In this document: positions 8,109-16,412 of the stretch, piece after piece
Layout: every line of letters begins with the position of its first letter
Position numbering within the stretch: position 1 is the stretch's first letter
From: Lachnospiraceae bacterium
Lineage (GTDB): Bacteria; Bacillota; Clostridia; Lachnospirales; Lachnospiraceae
Direction of reading: 5' to 3'
Length of the DNA stretch: 64,000 nt
Assembly: GCA_017474455.1 (NCBI GenBank)
Contig: JAFVHP010000044.1
Coordinates: 227,864 to 291,863 of the forward strand
Translations under genes and position numbers: made by a program
Notes under the pieces: model-generated
The model's input: only the letters and a program-made list of their open reading frames with translations
Database searches by the model: none
What the model was told of the DNA's origin: nothing

Positions 8109-8492
8109 TTACTGCAGGCTTTCATGCTCAAGCACCCATGAAAGGAGTTCCTCGTATTTCATGGTACCGCCCGCGATCGAGAGTCCGATCTCAACCAGCT
8201 CGTCATCCGTACATCTGATCCGTATCCCGTTCATTTCAAGAAACGTAAGCATCACGTAAACTCCGATCCTTTTGTTTCCGTCAACAAACGCGTGGTTCGA
8301 GATCAGGAGATATCCGAGCCTCGCTCCTTTTTCTTCTTTGGTCGGATAGAATTCCTTACCGTCAAAGCCCGCGTATATGCTCTCCAGGGCTGAATCCAGC
8401 AGTCCCTCATCCCTGACGCCCACAGCCCCGCCGGTGGCTTCTCCCATGATCTGGTGAAGCAGCAGTACTTTTTCCCTGGTAAAACGGATCAT
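8109..8492 (-). CDS. doc: Doc-family toxin of a type II toxin-antitoxin system
   Basis: A 127-residue Fic-fold protein of the Doc subgroup. The catalytic motif is H67-AFVDGNKR75, the Doc variant with NKR rather than the Fic NGR. Doc proteins phosphorylate elongation factor Tu and stop translation. Downstream of, and overlapping by 4 bp (ATGA), the Phd-like antitoxin gene, as usual for phd-doc operons. Full length with the active site intact, so probably functional. Confidence 0.9.
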   Translation of the reverse strand: MIRFTREKVLLLHQIMGEATGGAVGVRDEGLLDSALESIYAGFDGKEFYPTKEEKGARLGYLLISNHAFVDGNKRIGVYVMLTFLEMNGIRIRCTDDELVEIGLSIAGGTMKYEELLSWVLEHESLQ

Positions 8493-8731
8493 CTGGCAAG
8501 CTCCTCAAATGCGGCACGGTGTTCCCGGAGGATCCTTGCGGCCACGAATTCCAGTTTTTCATCCTCCGACATCTCGATCTGCGGTTCCTTATCGAGGTCG
8601 ATCACGAGCAGTTTGGGCCTGTTGTTTTTGAACACGACAATATGCCCCTTCTGCTCAGCCATTTTCGCGGCCCTTGAAAAGTTCTGGTTCGCTTCCGTTA
8701 TACTGACGATAGAATTTGTATTTATGGTCAT
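8489..8731 (-). CDS. Phd/YefM-family antitoxin
   Basis: An 80-residue antitoxin. The N-terminal region (ITEANQNFSRAAKMAEQKGHIVV, then NRPKLLVID) matches the Phd/YefM DNA-binding fold. The charged C-terminal tail (SEDEKLEFVAARILREHRAAFEEL) should wrap the Doc toxin. AGGAGG lies 9 bases before the ATG. An inverted repeat overlapping the promoter fits conditional cooperative autorepression by the Phd-Doc complex. Confidence 0.85.
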   Translation of the reverse strand: MTINTNSIVSITEANQNFSRAAKMAEQKGHIVVFKNNRPKLLVIDLDKEPQIEMSEDEKLEFVAARILREHRAAFEELAR

Positions 8732-8752
8732 CCCCCTTATCCTCCTAAAAAA

Positions 8753-8794
8753 ATAATAAACGGATAATAGGTATAATTCAACCTATTATCCGTT
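8753..8794 (-). promoter_or_regulatory. Toxin-antitoxin promoter and overlapping 14-bp inverted-repeat operator
   Basis: On the minus strand, -35 TTGAAT (8776-8781) and -10 TATTAT (8753-8758) are spaced by 17 bases. A perfect 14-bp inverted repeat (8759-8772 and 8781-8794, 8-base centre) covers the spacer and the -35 box. This is the expected position for repression by the Phd-like protein. Confidence 0.75.
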
Positions 8795-8940
8795 ATTTAT
8801 GATGTTATCTATGCCGTAAGCCTGTCCTGTTTTTTAGTCCGGAACTGCTTTTACGACCGCAGGTCCGTCATTAAGATATTACCTGTATTACGGCAGTCCG
8901 ACCGCCAGGAAGGAAGCGGGCCTGTCGGAACGGTTGGCCG

Positions 8941-9041
8941 CGCTGCCCCGGCATTTTCCTGATGCAAATGCGGTCCGCTGCCACGGCAATTTTCTGATGC
9001 AAATACCGTTTATCAGCCCAGCATTTTCCTGATATTCCCGG
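8941..9041. repeat. 35-bp tandem repeat with a third partial copy inside the adjacent gene's 3' end
   Basis: Units 8941-8975 and 8976-9009 are near-identical (differences mainly C/A and a shifted T-run). A shorter match (GCATTTTCCTGAT) recurs at about 9019-9031 inside the last codons of the gene that ends at 9013. On the minus strand the repeated core encodes IRK(M/L), echoing the NIRKML C-terminus. It looks like local tandem duplication of the gene's tail. Confidence 0.6.
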
Positions 9042-10236
9042 CATCGGGCTCTGTATCATAGGGCCATTCGACAAGCCTTACGCCGTTGTCTTCGCACAGC
9101 TGTTTTTTCTGCCTGTCCAGCTCCTTACGCTGGATGAGGGCTTCCTCCCCGCCGAAGAATTCCACGGGCATATAGTGCTGGATCCCCTGGTATTCGATGG
9201 CCGTCCGCAGTGAGGGGATATAGATATCCAGGCTCTGCCGGCCGAGCCATTCCGGGCGATACTGGCAGAGCGTATCCGGATAAAGTCTCCGCACGGCCTT
9301 GAACAGCGTCAGTTCGTGCTTCCATTTCGGCCGGATGATCCCTTCGTCGGTGAGCCTCGTCCGGATCCTGGTCCTCTCCAGCCGCCAGTCTGTCTTAAGC
9401 CCGTCCTTTTCCTCATACAGCGAAAGGTCCGTGTACCACCACTGGAAGAACGGCATGATGACCTCTGTCAGGCTGCGGAAAAACTCCAGTTCCGAAGCGA
9501 AGTAGCCTTTCTCCAGGATGTAGCCTATGTTTCTTCTGACGTATACAGTCTTCACCGGATTGTAATAATACGGCAGGCCGCCCTGGTATTTCGCGATCCG
9601 GTCGGGCAGGTATGGGGATCTCAGGACGGTCCCGTTCTCCTGCAGATGGGTCTGGTACCACGGCAGGGAGTAGTCGTAGAGGGAATAGCCGCCGTACAGG
9701 TCTTCCGACACATTTGTGTACAGAAGGTGGAACATAAGAAGGACCGATTCCATATCCTGCTTGTCGAAAACGGCGAAGTAATGTGTTTTCTCCTCGTCCG
9801 GGAAAAGATTTCTGACAGGCCGGAAGACTTCCGCCTTTTTGCACACTTCCAGTATCACAAAAAACTGGGAAACGACGCTCTCCGGGAAAAGGAAGCAGGC
9901 TTTGCGGTCCGTATCAAAGCCGGCGAACTGGGCCATGAAGGCTTCCACATAAGGATTGGCCGCAAGCGGTCCCGCCGCCCGGATCATATCCTTCGCGGCA
10001 TAACGATAGGGAAGGTCCGACCAGGACAGCTGCACCAGAAAGCGGTCGTACTGATTGGAATCGTACTCTTCCCGCATCTCTTCGAACTCCTCCAGCCAGG
10101 ATTCGTGCTCTTCAAGCAGCGCGTCCATCGTGGAGAAGGTCGTCATCGTATGGTACTGCGGATACCGTTCCCACAGCATGTCGAGCCGTTCAAAGCCATA
10201 CGCTTCCGGCGGTCTTTCATGTACTGGCGGATACAA
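9013..10236 (-). CDS. Unknown protein with C-terminal restriction-endonuclease-like (PD-(D/E)XK/Vsr-type) domain
   Basis: A 407-residue protein. About 300 N-terminal residues are unrecognised and rich in aromatic and acidic residues (YPQYHTM, WYQTHLQ). The last 100 residues read WLGRQSLDIYIPSLRTAIEYQ, then GIQHY, then DRQKKQLCEDNGVRLVEWPYD. That order (buried LDIYIP Asp, EYQ strand, H, then DRxK and a Cys-containing helix) is typical of Vsr-like nuclease domains found in many Firmicutes proteins of unknown role. No signal peptide. Role unknown; DNA repair or defence is possible. Confidence 0.65.
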   Translation of the reverse strand: MYPPVHERPPEAYGFERLDMLWERYPQYHTMTTFSTMDALLEEHESWLEEFEEMREEYDSNQYDRFLVQLSWSDLPYRYAAKDMIRAAGPLAANPYVEAFMAQFAGFDTDRKACFLFPESVVSQFFVILEVCKKAEVFRPVRNLFPDEEKTHYFAVFDKQDMESVLLMFHLLYTNVSEDLYGGYSLYDYSLPWYQTHLQENGTVLRSPYLPDRIAKYQGGLPYYYNPVKTVYVRRNIGYILEKGYFASELEFFRSLTEVIMPFFQWWYTDLSLYEEKDGLKTDWRLERTRIRTRLTDEGIIRPKWKHELTLFKAVRRLYPDTLCQYRPEWLGRQSLDIYIPSLRTAIEYQGIQHYMPVEFFGGEEALIQRKELDRQKKQLCEDNGVRLVEWPYDTEPDAGNIRKMLG

Positions 10237-10347
10237 TTCCCTCTTCCCTTCCTTCCGGCATAGTTTCCCGGCGTCGTGCGCGGTAAAATTTCTGTCCCGG
10301 TCCTACTATTTTACTTCCTTTCCGTTATACAGAGAATACACAGAAAA

Positions 10348-10388
10348 CCGCGGGTACCTGCCTTCTCTGGGAAGCGCGGCACCCGCGG
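10348..10388 (-). terminator. Terminator of the DeoR-controlled operon
   Basis: An 8-bp perfect stem (CCGCGGGT, 10348-10355, with 10381-10388), extended by further pairs, is followed on the minus strand by TTTTC. It lies 44 bases beyond the stop of the last gene of the sugar/polyol operon. Confidence 0.7.
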
Positions 10389-10431
10389 CCATCACGTATC
10401 GCTGCTGCGAATTTGTTCTGCTTTGTTCTGC

Positions 10432-11106
10432 TTATTTGTTCATGTAATCGACGACGAAGTCGATCTGTTCGCCAAAGGTATTCCCGGGGAACTTGTTCTC
10501 GAAGAACGCGCCGCCGATGGTGAATGCCCATGCGCCTGTCGCCTTGACTTCGTCAAGGCGCTGTGTGCTGGCGACCGAACCGGCAAGGCAGACATCGCCG
10601 CGGACGTTCTTTACGAATTCCGCGTTCAGTTTGACGGCGTCGCCGGTGTAGCGGTATCCGAGCAGGTCAAAGCCCTTGATGCCCTTGGTGTCCACGAGGT
10701 TGTTGGCCTCGTCGATCATGCCTTCGATCGTTCCTTCAAGGATGGAGGGACGGCCCGAGATCTGGCCGACGAAAGGCATGTACTTGATTCCGGCCTTTTC
10801 CGCGATCTCTTTGACCGAATCAAAATACATGGTTCCCATAAGGATATCGAAACCGCATTTTACCGCGCATTCCGCGCCCGCGATACAGCCTTCCTCGGTG
10901 TAGTCGACTACTTCGAGGAAAGTGGTCTTGCCTGCCGCCTTCATACGCTTGACAAGATCGATCATCTGGTCCTCGGGGATACCGACTTCCTTAAATCCCC
11001 AGAACTTCGCCTTGGAATCCTTTGCTCCTTCGAAAACCTCGATCGCATCCTCAACCGTTCTGTCGTTATGTGTGAGCATAACGATGAGTTCAGGAATATT
11101 AGCCAT
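10432..11106 (-). CDS. Putative TIM-barrel protein of the sugar/polyol operon
   Basis: A 224-residue protein without a family I can name with confidence. The pattern LIVMLTHNDRTVEDA, then FLEVVDYTEEG, then GFDILMGTMYFDSV, GFDLLGYRYTGDA and CLAGSVASTQRLDEV suggests a beta/alpha barrel. The C-terminal GSV and GAWAFTIGGAFFE pattern resembles the split phosphate-binding site of HisA/ribulose-phosphate-binding barrels. That would fit an isomerase, epimerase or aldolase acting on the product of the FGGY kinase encoded just upstream (25-bp gap). No signal peptide. Last gene of the operon before the terminator. Confidence 0.6.
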   Translation of the reverse strand: MANIPELIVMLTHNDRTVEDAIEVFEGAKDSKAKFWGFKEVGIPEDQMIDLVKRMKAAGKTTFLEVVDYTEEGCIAGAECAVKCGFDILMGTMYFDSVKEIAEKAGIKYMPFVGQISGRPSILEGTIEGMIDEANNLVDTKGIKGFDLLGYRYTGDAVKLNAEFVKNVRGDVCLAGSVASTQRLDEVKATGAWAFTIGGAFFENKFPGNTFGEQIDFVVDYMNK

Positions 11107-11131
11107 AATTATTAATCCTCCTCCTAACTGG

Positions 11132-12676
11132 TCACTCCGCGTCGACAGGGTTTTTCGCGTCTTCTTCGAAAAGCTCTGTCAGCGCCTTGAACAGCATATT
11201 GTATTTCTTATACTGCTTCAGGTACATCTGATGGTTCTTTTCGTTGGGAACATAGGATTTCCTGATCTGGATCATGTTCTCAACGGCACTCTCGATCGAT
11301 TCGAAAACGCCGGCCGCATTGCCCGCGAGGATTGCCGCGCCGAGGCAGGCCGTATCCTGGGACGAATACGTGACGTTCAGGGTCTTGCCGGTGATATCCG
11401 CCTTGATCTGGTTCCAGATCTCGGACTTGGAGCCGCCGCCCATGGTCCTGATCTGTTCGACTTCCAGCCCCATTCCTTCGATGGCTTCGAGGTTGCGGCT
11501 GATGATGTAGCCGAGGGACTCCATGATCGCACGGATGAAGTGCGGTTTCTTATGGGTCAGGGTCGCTCCGTAGAAGACAGCCTTGGCGTTCAGGTTCACA
11601 TCGGGTGCCATCGATCCCTGGAGATGAGGCAGCGCGATGAGTCCGTCCGCACCGGGCGCGACCTGTTCGACTTCCTTGTTCATCAGGTCATAACTGTCGA
11701 TGCCGGTCAGTTTTTCCATTGCGATCTCGTCCTGGCAGAAGCCGTCACGGAACCAGCGCAGGAACATACCGCCGGTGGTGAAGGTGTGCATCATATAGGT
11801 GTCGGGGACCGCGAAATAATGGACAGGCATCAGCCTGTTGGGGTCATAGGTAAGCTTGGCCGTGGGAACGCAGATCGCAAGAGCCGCGCCGATATTCTCC
11901 GAGAAGATACCGGGACGGATGTTGCCTACGCCGATGGCGCCCGCCGCCTGGTCAAGGCAGCCCGTGCAGATGGTGGCGTCTTTGGAGATGCCCAGAAGTT
12001 CGGCCATATCCGGGAGCACTTTTCCGACGGGTTCGCCGGACTCTTTGATCTCCGGCAGCCATGCCTCGTCCACGCCGAGGTATTCCAGCATCTCCGGCCA
12101 GTACTTCTTGGTACGGATATCCCACCACTCCGTGGAGGTCAGGAGCGATCCTTCATCCACGAATTTGCCGGTCAGCAGGTAAATAATGTAGCCTTCCAGC
12201 AGCAGGATATGGCGGACCTTGCCCCAGATCTCCGGCTCGTTCTGTTTGATCCAGAGGAGTTTGGCCGCCGGCCAGCATGCTTCAAAGGAGACCTGGCCTG
12301 TGATCTCGTAGCATTTTTCATTTCCGAAATGCTCGCGGAGTTCGACCGCCTGGGTATCCGCGCGGTTATCCATCCATACGATCGCATTTCTTAAGGGCTT
12401 GCAGTCTTCATCCAGCACGAAGAAAGTCTCGCCCTGTACGGAGAACGATACCGTCGTAACGTTTGCCGTATCCGTAAAGCCTTTTTCACGGATACGGTTC
12501 ATGCACGCGACAATGGCATCCATATAAACTTCGGGTTTTTCCTCTACGATCACGGTAGACGGTGTGATCAGATCATATTCGACAACCGCCGACTTCATCA
12601 GCTGTCCTTTGGTATCATAAACAGCAGCCTTCATGGAGGTCGTTCCCATATCAATTCCTAAAAGGTATTCTGCCAT
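11132..12676 (-). CDS. FGGY-family carbohydrate kinase
   Basis: A 514-residue sugar kinase. MAEYLLGIDMGTTSMKAAVYD is the phosphate-1 motif of the actin-like ATPase fold. CTGCLDQAAGAIGVGNI and RTMGGGSKSEIWNQIKADITGK are the FGGY and adenosine-binding regions. I chose the ATG at 12676, preceded by GGGAG, over an in-frame codon 69 bases upstream. Relatives phosphorylate xylulose, ribulose, erythritol, glycerol and similar ketoses or polyols; the exact substrate is not readable. Context with the ABC transporter and SDR makes phosphorylation of an imported or oxidised polyol the likely step. Confidence 0.9.
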   Translation of the reverse strand: MAEYLLGIDMGTTSMKAAVYDTKGQLMKSAVVEYDLITPSTVIVEEKPEVYMDAIVACMNRIREKGFTDTANVTTVSFSVQGETFFVLDEDCKPLRNAIVWMDNRADTQAVELREHFGNEKCYEITGQVSFEACWPAAKLLWIKQNEPEIWGKVRHILLLEGYIIYLLTGKFVDEGSLLTSTEWWDIRTKKYWPEMLEYLGVDEAWLPEIKESGEPVGKVLPDMAELLGISKDATICTGCLDQAAGAIGVGNIRPGIFSENIGAALAICVPTAKLTYDPNRLMPVHYFAVPDTYMMHTFTTGGMFLRWFRDGFCQDEIAMEKLTGIDSYDLMNKEVEQVAPGADGLIALPHLQGSMAPDVNLNAKAVFYGATLTHKKPHFIRAIMESLGYIISRNLEAIEGMGLEVEQIRTMGGGSKSEIWNQIKADITGKTLNVTYSSQDTACLGAAILAGNAAGVFESIESAVENMIQIRKSYVPNEKNHQMYLKQYKKYNMLFKALTELFEEDAKNPVDAE

Positions 12677-12744
12677 ATTGTTTCTCCCTGATAACGATTC
12701 GGTTTTTTGCTTTTTGCTCCCGGCTGTGAAATAAGCCGCAGGCA

Positions 12745-12767
12745 AAAATAAGCCACAGGCTTATTTT
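12745..12767 (-). terminator. Hairpin directly after the operon membrane-protein gene
   Basis: A 10-bp stem (AAAATAAGCC with GGCTTATTTT) and 3-base loop begins one base after the stop of the membrane-protein gene. The stem itself provides a T-run on the minus strand. It may be a partial terminator or mRNA-stabilising hairpin inside the operon, since the kinase gene follows at once. Confidence 0.45.
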
Positions 12768-12768
12768 C

Positions 12769-13563
12769 TTATCTTCCCGGGAATAGCAGGCTTAAGAAGC
12801 GCCGTTTCTCCACGCGCGCCCTTTCGCCGCCCAGGGTATCCAGTGTCGCGTCCCAGGTCACCGCGCTCTTGTCCGTATCCTTCTCTTCCGCCAGAAGATA
12901 GCGCCTGTTGAGAAGGTCCGTCGCGCAGGTGTCCGAGACGAGGATCCCCGCGAACCCCGGAATGATTCCCGCAAAGGGCACCGAGATCAGAAGATCCGCG
13001 GCGCTCCGGAGCAGCAGCACAAATGTAACGCCTTTATTGTCCAGGGCATATGCAAAACTGTATTTCACGATATCAACGACTCCTTCTTCCGGCCTCATGA
13101 GGCACAGGGGAAGATAGTACTTGAAATTCGCGATCAGAAAGATCGAAAGGAACAGTCCTACAAACGCCATCATGGGACCTGCGAATCCCTGCGACTCCAT
13201 ATAGAACGGTATGGCGTAAATGATATTCACGACGATGACCGTAGTAATGAAAGCATGCAGGAGGATATGCGGAATATGGGACCTGACCGTGTTCACGGCG
13301 CCTTCAAGCGCCCGGCCCTTCGCGGCCCCGTCGTTGATCTTCGACGCGTAATGCGCGATCACCATGGTGTAAAAGGAACACACCAGTATGCTCGCGACAG
13401 TCAGCAGAAGCTCCGCCGGCAGTCCTATGACCTCCTTCGTATGGAGATAGATCCACAACAGGCAGGACCCCATAAGCGCAAGGTAAATGACATTGGCCAG
13501 AAAGAGTCCGAGTATGTGGTCCCATCCGTAGAAGATGGTCTTTTTGAACCAAAAGCCGTACAT
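12769..13563 (-). CDS. Multi-spanning membrane protein, possibly YesL/DUF624-like
   Basis: A 264-residue integral membrane protein with about five to six hydrophobic segments (roughly residues 17-37, 50-72, 95-115, 128-150, 178-208). It starts MYGFWFKKTIFYGWDHILGL, similar in layout to YesL-type (DUF624) proteins that accompany Firmicutes sugar ABC transporters, but that assignment is tentative. It lies between the binding-protein and kinase genes, so a supporting role in transport or regulation is inferred. The charged C-terminus is cytoplasmic-looking. Confidence 0.6.
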   Translation of the reverse strand: MYGFWFKKTIFYGWDHILGLFLANVIYLALMGSCLLWIYLHTKEVIGLPAELLLTVASILVCSFYTMVIAHYASKINDGAAKGRALEGAVNTVRSHIPHILLHAFITTVIVVNIIYAIPFYMESQGFAGPMMAFVGLFLSIFLIANFKYYLPLCLMRPEEGVVDIVKYSFAYALDNKGVTFVLLLRSAADLLISVPFAGIIPGFAGILVSDTCATDLLNRRYLLAEEKDTDKSAVTWDATLDTLGGERARVEKRRFLSLLFPGR

Positions 13564-13599
13564 TAAAAAAACGTCTCCTGAAAAATTTTCTTTTATTAT

Positions 13600-13632
13600 G
13601 GAGTCACGGGATATTTGCTATCCCGTGACTCC
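13600..13632 (-). promoter_or_regulatory. 14-bp hairpin after the binding-protein gene, without T-run
   Basis: GGAGTCACGGGATA (13600-13613) pairs perfectly with 13619-13632 around a 5-base loop, 23 bases past the stop of the solute-binding protein. On the minus strand it is followed by ATAATAAAAG rather than a T-run. This suggests 3'-end protection of the binding-protein message within the operon, as known for other binding-protein genes; a partial terminator is the alternative. Confidence 0.6.
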
Positions 13633-13654
13633 CGGAAAATAGATTCTGAATGAA

Positions 13655-15226
13655 TTACTGTACCTTGTCGCCAAGGATCTCTTTGAATTTCTCTGCGCAC
13701 TCGTCAAGAGCGGGCTTGGTCTCCATTTCACCCGACAGGATCTTGGATGTCGTCAGAAGGATGGCATCTACGATCTCCTGCTGTTCGGGGAATCTGGGCT
13801 TACTGAATGTGGTGACGGAAGTGTCGCCGGTTGCGGGGTTGATCGCGTCGATGTAAGCCTGGGGAACGCCGATACCGTTGTCAGCACCGGGTTCACGTAC
13901 GCTGATGACCTTCTTGCCGCCGGTCTTCAGATAAACAGCGGTAGGAACATAAGGGATAGCCTGTACTTCGGGATCATCATAAACTGCGGTAACACCGGAC
14001 TCGCCGCCTTCGAACATCTGCTCTTTCTGGACTTCGTTGTTCATAGCCCACTGCAGGAACAGCCATGCGATCTCAGCATGTTTGGAGTTCTTCGGGATCA
14101 GGTAGTTCCAGCCTTCGATACCGACTGCCTTGACGCCGCCGGGAGCGATCGGAAGACCTGTATAGGCGATCTTGCCTGCTGCCACGGACTCATCGGGATT
14201 TTCAACAGCGCCTGTCGCGTCGTCCCATTCCCAGCCCATGACTGTGATGCCCTGCTGCATGTTAGCCTGGGAAGAATCCCAGTCTGTCTGCAGGATTCCG
14301 GGAGGGCAGAACTGAGTCATTTCTTTGTACCAGTTGACTGCTTCCACGGCCTTGTCGGAATTGATCGCGATCGTGCCGTATTCATGGCCTTCATTGGCTT
14401 CGATCTCTCTTGCGCCGAATACATAGAGGACATTGAGGATGTCATACCATGTGGAGACGTGTCTCTTGCCCATCAGAGTAATGCCATACAGGTCGTCCTG
14501 AAGAGGCTCGCCGCAAAGGAGTTCGCCTTTCTTTCTTGTGAAGAATTCCGCTACGTCACGTACTTCGTCTGTGGTTACAGGCGGGCTCGGAAGGTCATAG
14601 CCGTATTTCGCCTTGAAGTTTTCCTGCTCGATCGGATTCTCGAAATAGTCATATCTGTACCATGTGTACATGGCGATGAAGTCGAACGGGAATGCATAGA
14701 GCTGTCCGTTGTACCAGCAGCATTCCTGCCACCATCTCTGGTCCAGAACGCCGTCGCCCTTAAGGTCGAAATCGGGATCTCTTAACTTTTCGTTCTCAAG
14801 GAAATCGTTCAGGGGCAGCAGCCAGTCGTTCTCAACATAGGTGCCCATCTGTCTGTGAGGGCCAAGGACCATGTCATAGATCGCCGTGCCGCCGACGAAG
14901 TCTGCCGTCGTCTTCTGGTTAACTTCTTCCTGGCCGTACATTTCGATCTGGACGTTTACGCCTGTGATCTCAGTGAACTTGGGAGCCAGGTCCTGCAGAG
15001 CCTGCAGAGGGGGAAGAGCTTCACCGATGAAGTGAAGGGTCTCTCCCTTCCAGGGTGCAGCAGCTTCAGCCAGGTTCCACTTGCCATCCGTGAATGTGAT
15101 CTGGTCAAGCTTGGAGCCTGAAGCCCCGCCGCCTGCAGCCCCGCCGCCTGCAGCACCGCCGCCGCATGCAGTCAGCGAAAGGATCATGATGCTGCTGAGT
15201 ACAAAAGCCACGATTCTTTTCAACAT
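13655..15226 (-). CDS. Sugar/polyol ABC transporter substrate-binding lipoprotein
   Basis: A 523-residue exported lipoprotein. The signal peptide ends in lipobox LTAC (Cys21) followed by a Gly/Ala/Ser-rich linker. The mature part is a family 1 extracellular solute-binding fold (GMYGQEEVNQKT-like N-lobe; WYKEMTQFCPPGILQTDWDSS; EIAWLFLQWAMN). It should capture the substrate outside the membrane for the two permeases encoded upstream. The size and dual-ATPase context resemble glycerol/polyol-type ABC importers, but the ligand is unknown. Confidence 0.9.
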   Translation of the reverse strand: MLKRIVAFVLSSIMILSLTACGGGAAGGGAAGGGASGSKLDQITFTDGKWNLAEAAAPWKGETLHFIGEALPPLQALQDLAPKFTEITGVNVQIEMYGQEEVNQKTTADFVGGTAIYDMVLGPHRQMGTYVENDWLLPLNDFLENEKLRDPDFDLKGDGVLDQRWWQECCWYNGQLYAFPFDFIAMYTWYRYDYFENPIEQENFKAKYGYDLPSPPVTTDEVRDVAEFFTRKKGELLCGEPLQDDLYGITLMGKRHVSTWYDILNVLYVFGAREIEANEGHEYGTIAINSDKAVEAVNWYKEMTQFCPPGILQTDWDSSQANMQQGITVMGWEWDDATGAVENPDESVAAGKIAYTGLPIAPGGVKAVGIEGWNYLIPKNSKHAEIAWLFLQWAMNNEVQKEQMFEGGESGVTAVYDDPEVQAIPYVPTAVYLKTGGKKVISVREPGADNGIGVPQAYIDAINPATGDTSVTTFSKPRFPEQQEIVDAILLTTSKILSGEMETKPALDECAEKFKEILGDKVQ

Positions 15227-15301
15227 TTCTTTTCCTCCTTTAATTATTTGTTTACTATCAAAAGCCCCATCCGCGGAGCATGTTGATCGTGTACCGACAG
15301 C

Positions 15302-16411
15302 TTAAAGGGCGTTCTTTGTCTCGCTGTCGAAGAAATAGAAATTCTCGGTATCCCACTTCAGGAATACCTTCTGTCCCAGTTCGATCGTCTCGCCGAGCGC
15401 CCTTCTGCATTCGACGACCAGCCTGGTATCTCCCTTGATGCAGGTGATGATGAATTTTTCACCGATGATCTGGTAGAAATCGACCATATATTCATCATAG
15501 CCTTCGATCTCTTTAAAGCTGACCTTGAGGTCTGTCGGCCTGATACCGAGATCCAGCACCTTCGGAAGGTTCTTTCCGGCCATCGCCTTCGCGATCCCGG
15601 CCGGGGCCTTCAGTGTGACGTCCTTGTTGGAGAACAGGATCTGTCCGTTCTGCTCCTGCATCTCCATCTTTGTGATGTTCATCTTGGGCTCGCCCAGCAT
15701 CAGCGCCACGAATTCGTTCTTCGGCGTCAGGTAAAGTTCCCTGGAAGAGCCTTCCTGTTCGATCCGGCCTTCGTTCAGAAGGAAGATCCTGTCGGCCATG
15801 GCCACGGCTTCCGCCTGGTCGGGCGAAGTACAGATGAACGGGATCCCCAGTTTGATCTGGAGTTTTTTCAGTTCGGAACGCATCTGGTGGCGGAGCTTCG
15901 CGTCCAGATGGGCGATCGGTTCGTCCAGAAGATAGATGGACGGTGTCCTGACCAGCGTACGGCCCAGGGCCACACGCTGTCTCTGGCCGCCCGAGAGCTC
16001 CCTCGGATAACGGTCCAGCAGATCGGAGATCTGCAGAAGTTCCGCAAATTCCTGGACTCTTGCCTTCTTCTGTTCATCCGTCAGCTCCTTTTTCCGGATC
16101 GGGGCGTTCAGCGGGAACACCATGTTCTCGAAAACGGTCTTGTCCGGATACAGTGCGTAGGATTCGAACGCGATGGCGACGTTCCTGTCCATCGGCTTCA
16201 TGTCGTTGACCAGCTTGTCGCCGATGTAGATATTGCCGGCAGTCAGGGGAACAACGCCTGAAATAAGGTTGAGGATCGTTGTTTTACCTGCGCCTGACGG
16301 GCCCAGCAGGAATGAAAATTCGCCTTCCCTGGTCTCAAGGTCGATGCTGTGAATAACTTCCTTCCTGCCGAATTTCTTAACAACTTTTTCCAGTCTTATC
16401 GTTGTTCCCAT
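15302..16411 (-). CDS. ABC transporter ATPase, MalK/UgpC class, with degenerate H-loop
   Basis: A 369-residue ATPase with a C-terminal OB-type regulatory domain. Walker A GPSGAGKT is at 37-44, signature LSGGQ at 139-143, Walker B IYLLDE at 159-164. Two catalytic features differ from the class: the Q-loop Gln is Glu (E83 in FESYALYPD), and the switch His is replaced (TSPDQ at 195-199 instead of THDQ). Its partner gene, 1 bp upstream, keeps the His, so the two probably form a heterodimer with one impaired site. Confidence 0.92.
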   Translation of the reverse strand: MGTTIRLEKVVKKFGRKEVIHSIDLETREGEFSFLLGPSGAGKTTILNLISGVVPLTAGNIYIGDKLVNDMKPMDRNVAIAFESYALYPDKTVFENMVFPLNAPIRKKELTDEQKKARVQEFAELLQISDLLDRYPRELSGGQRQRVALGRTLVRTPSIYLLDEPIAHLDAKLRHQMRSELKKLQIKLGIPFICTSPDQAEAVAMADRIFLLNEGRIEQEGSSRELYLTPKNEFVALMLGEPKMNITKMEMQEQNGQILFSNKDVTLKAPAGIAKAMAGKNLPKVLDLGIRPTDLKVSFKEIEGYDEYMVDFYQIIGEKFIITCIKGDTRLVVECRRALGETIELGQKVFLKWDTENFYFFDSETKNAL

Positions 16412-16412
16412 A

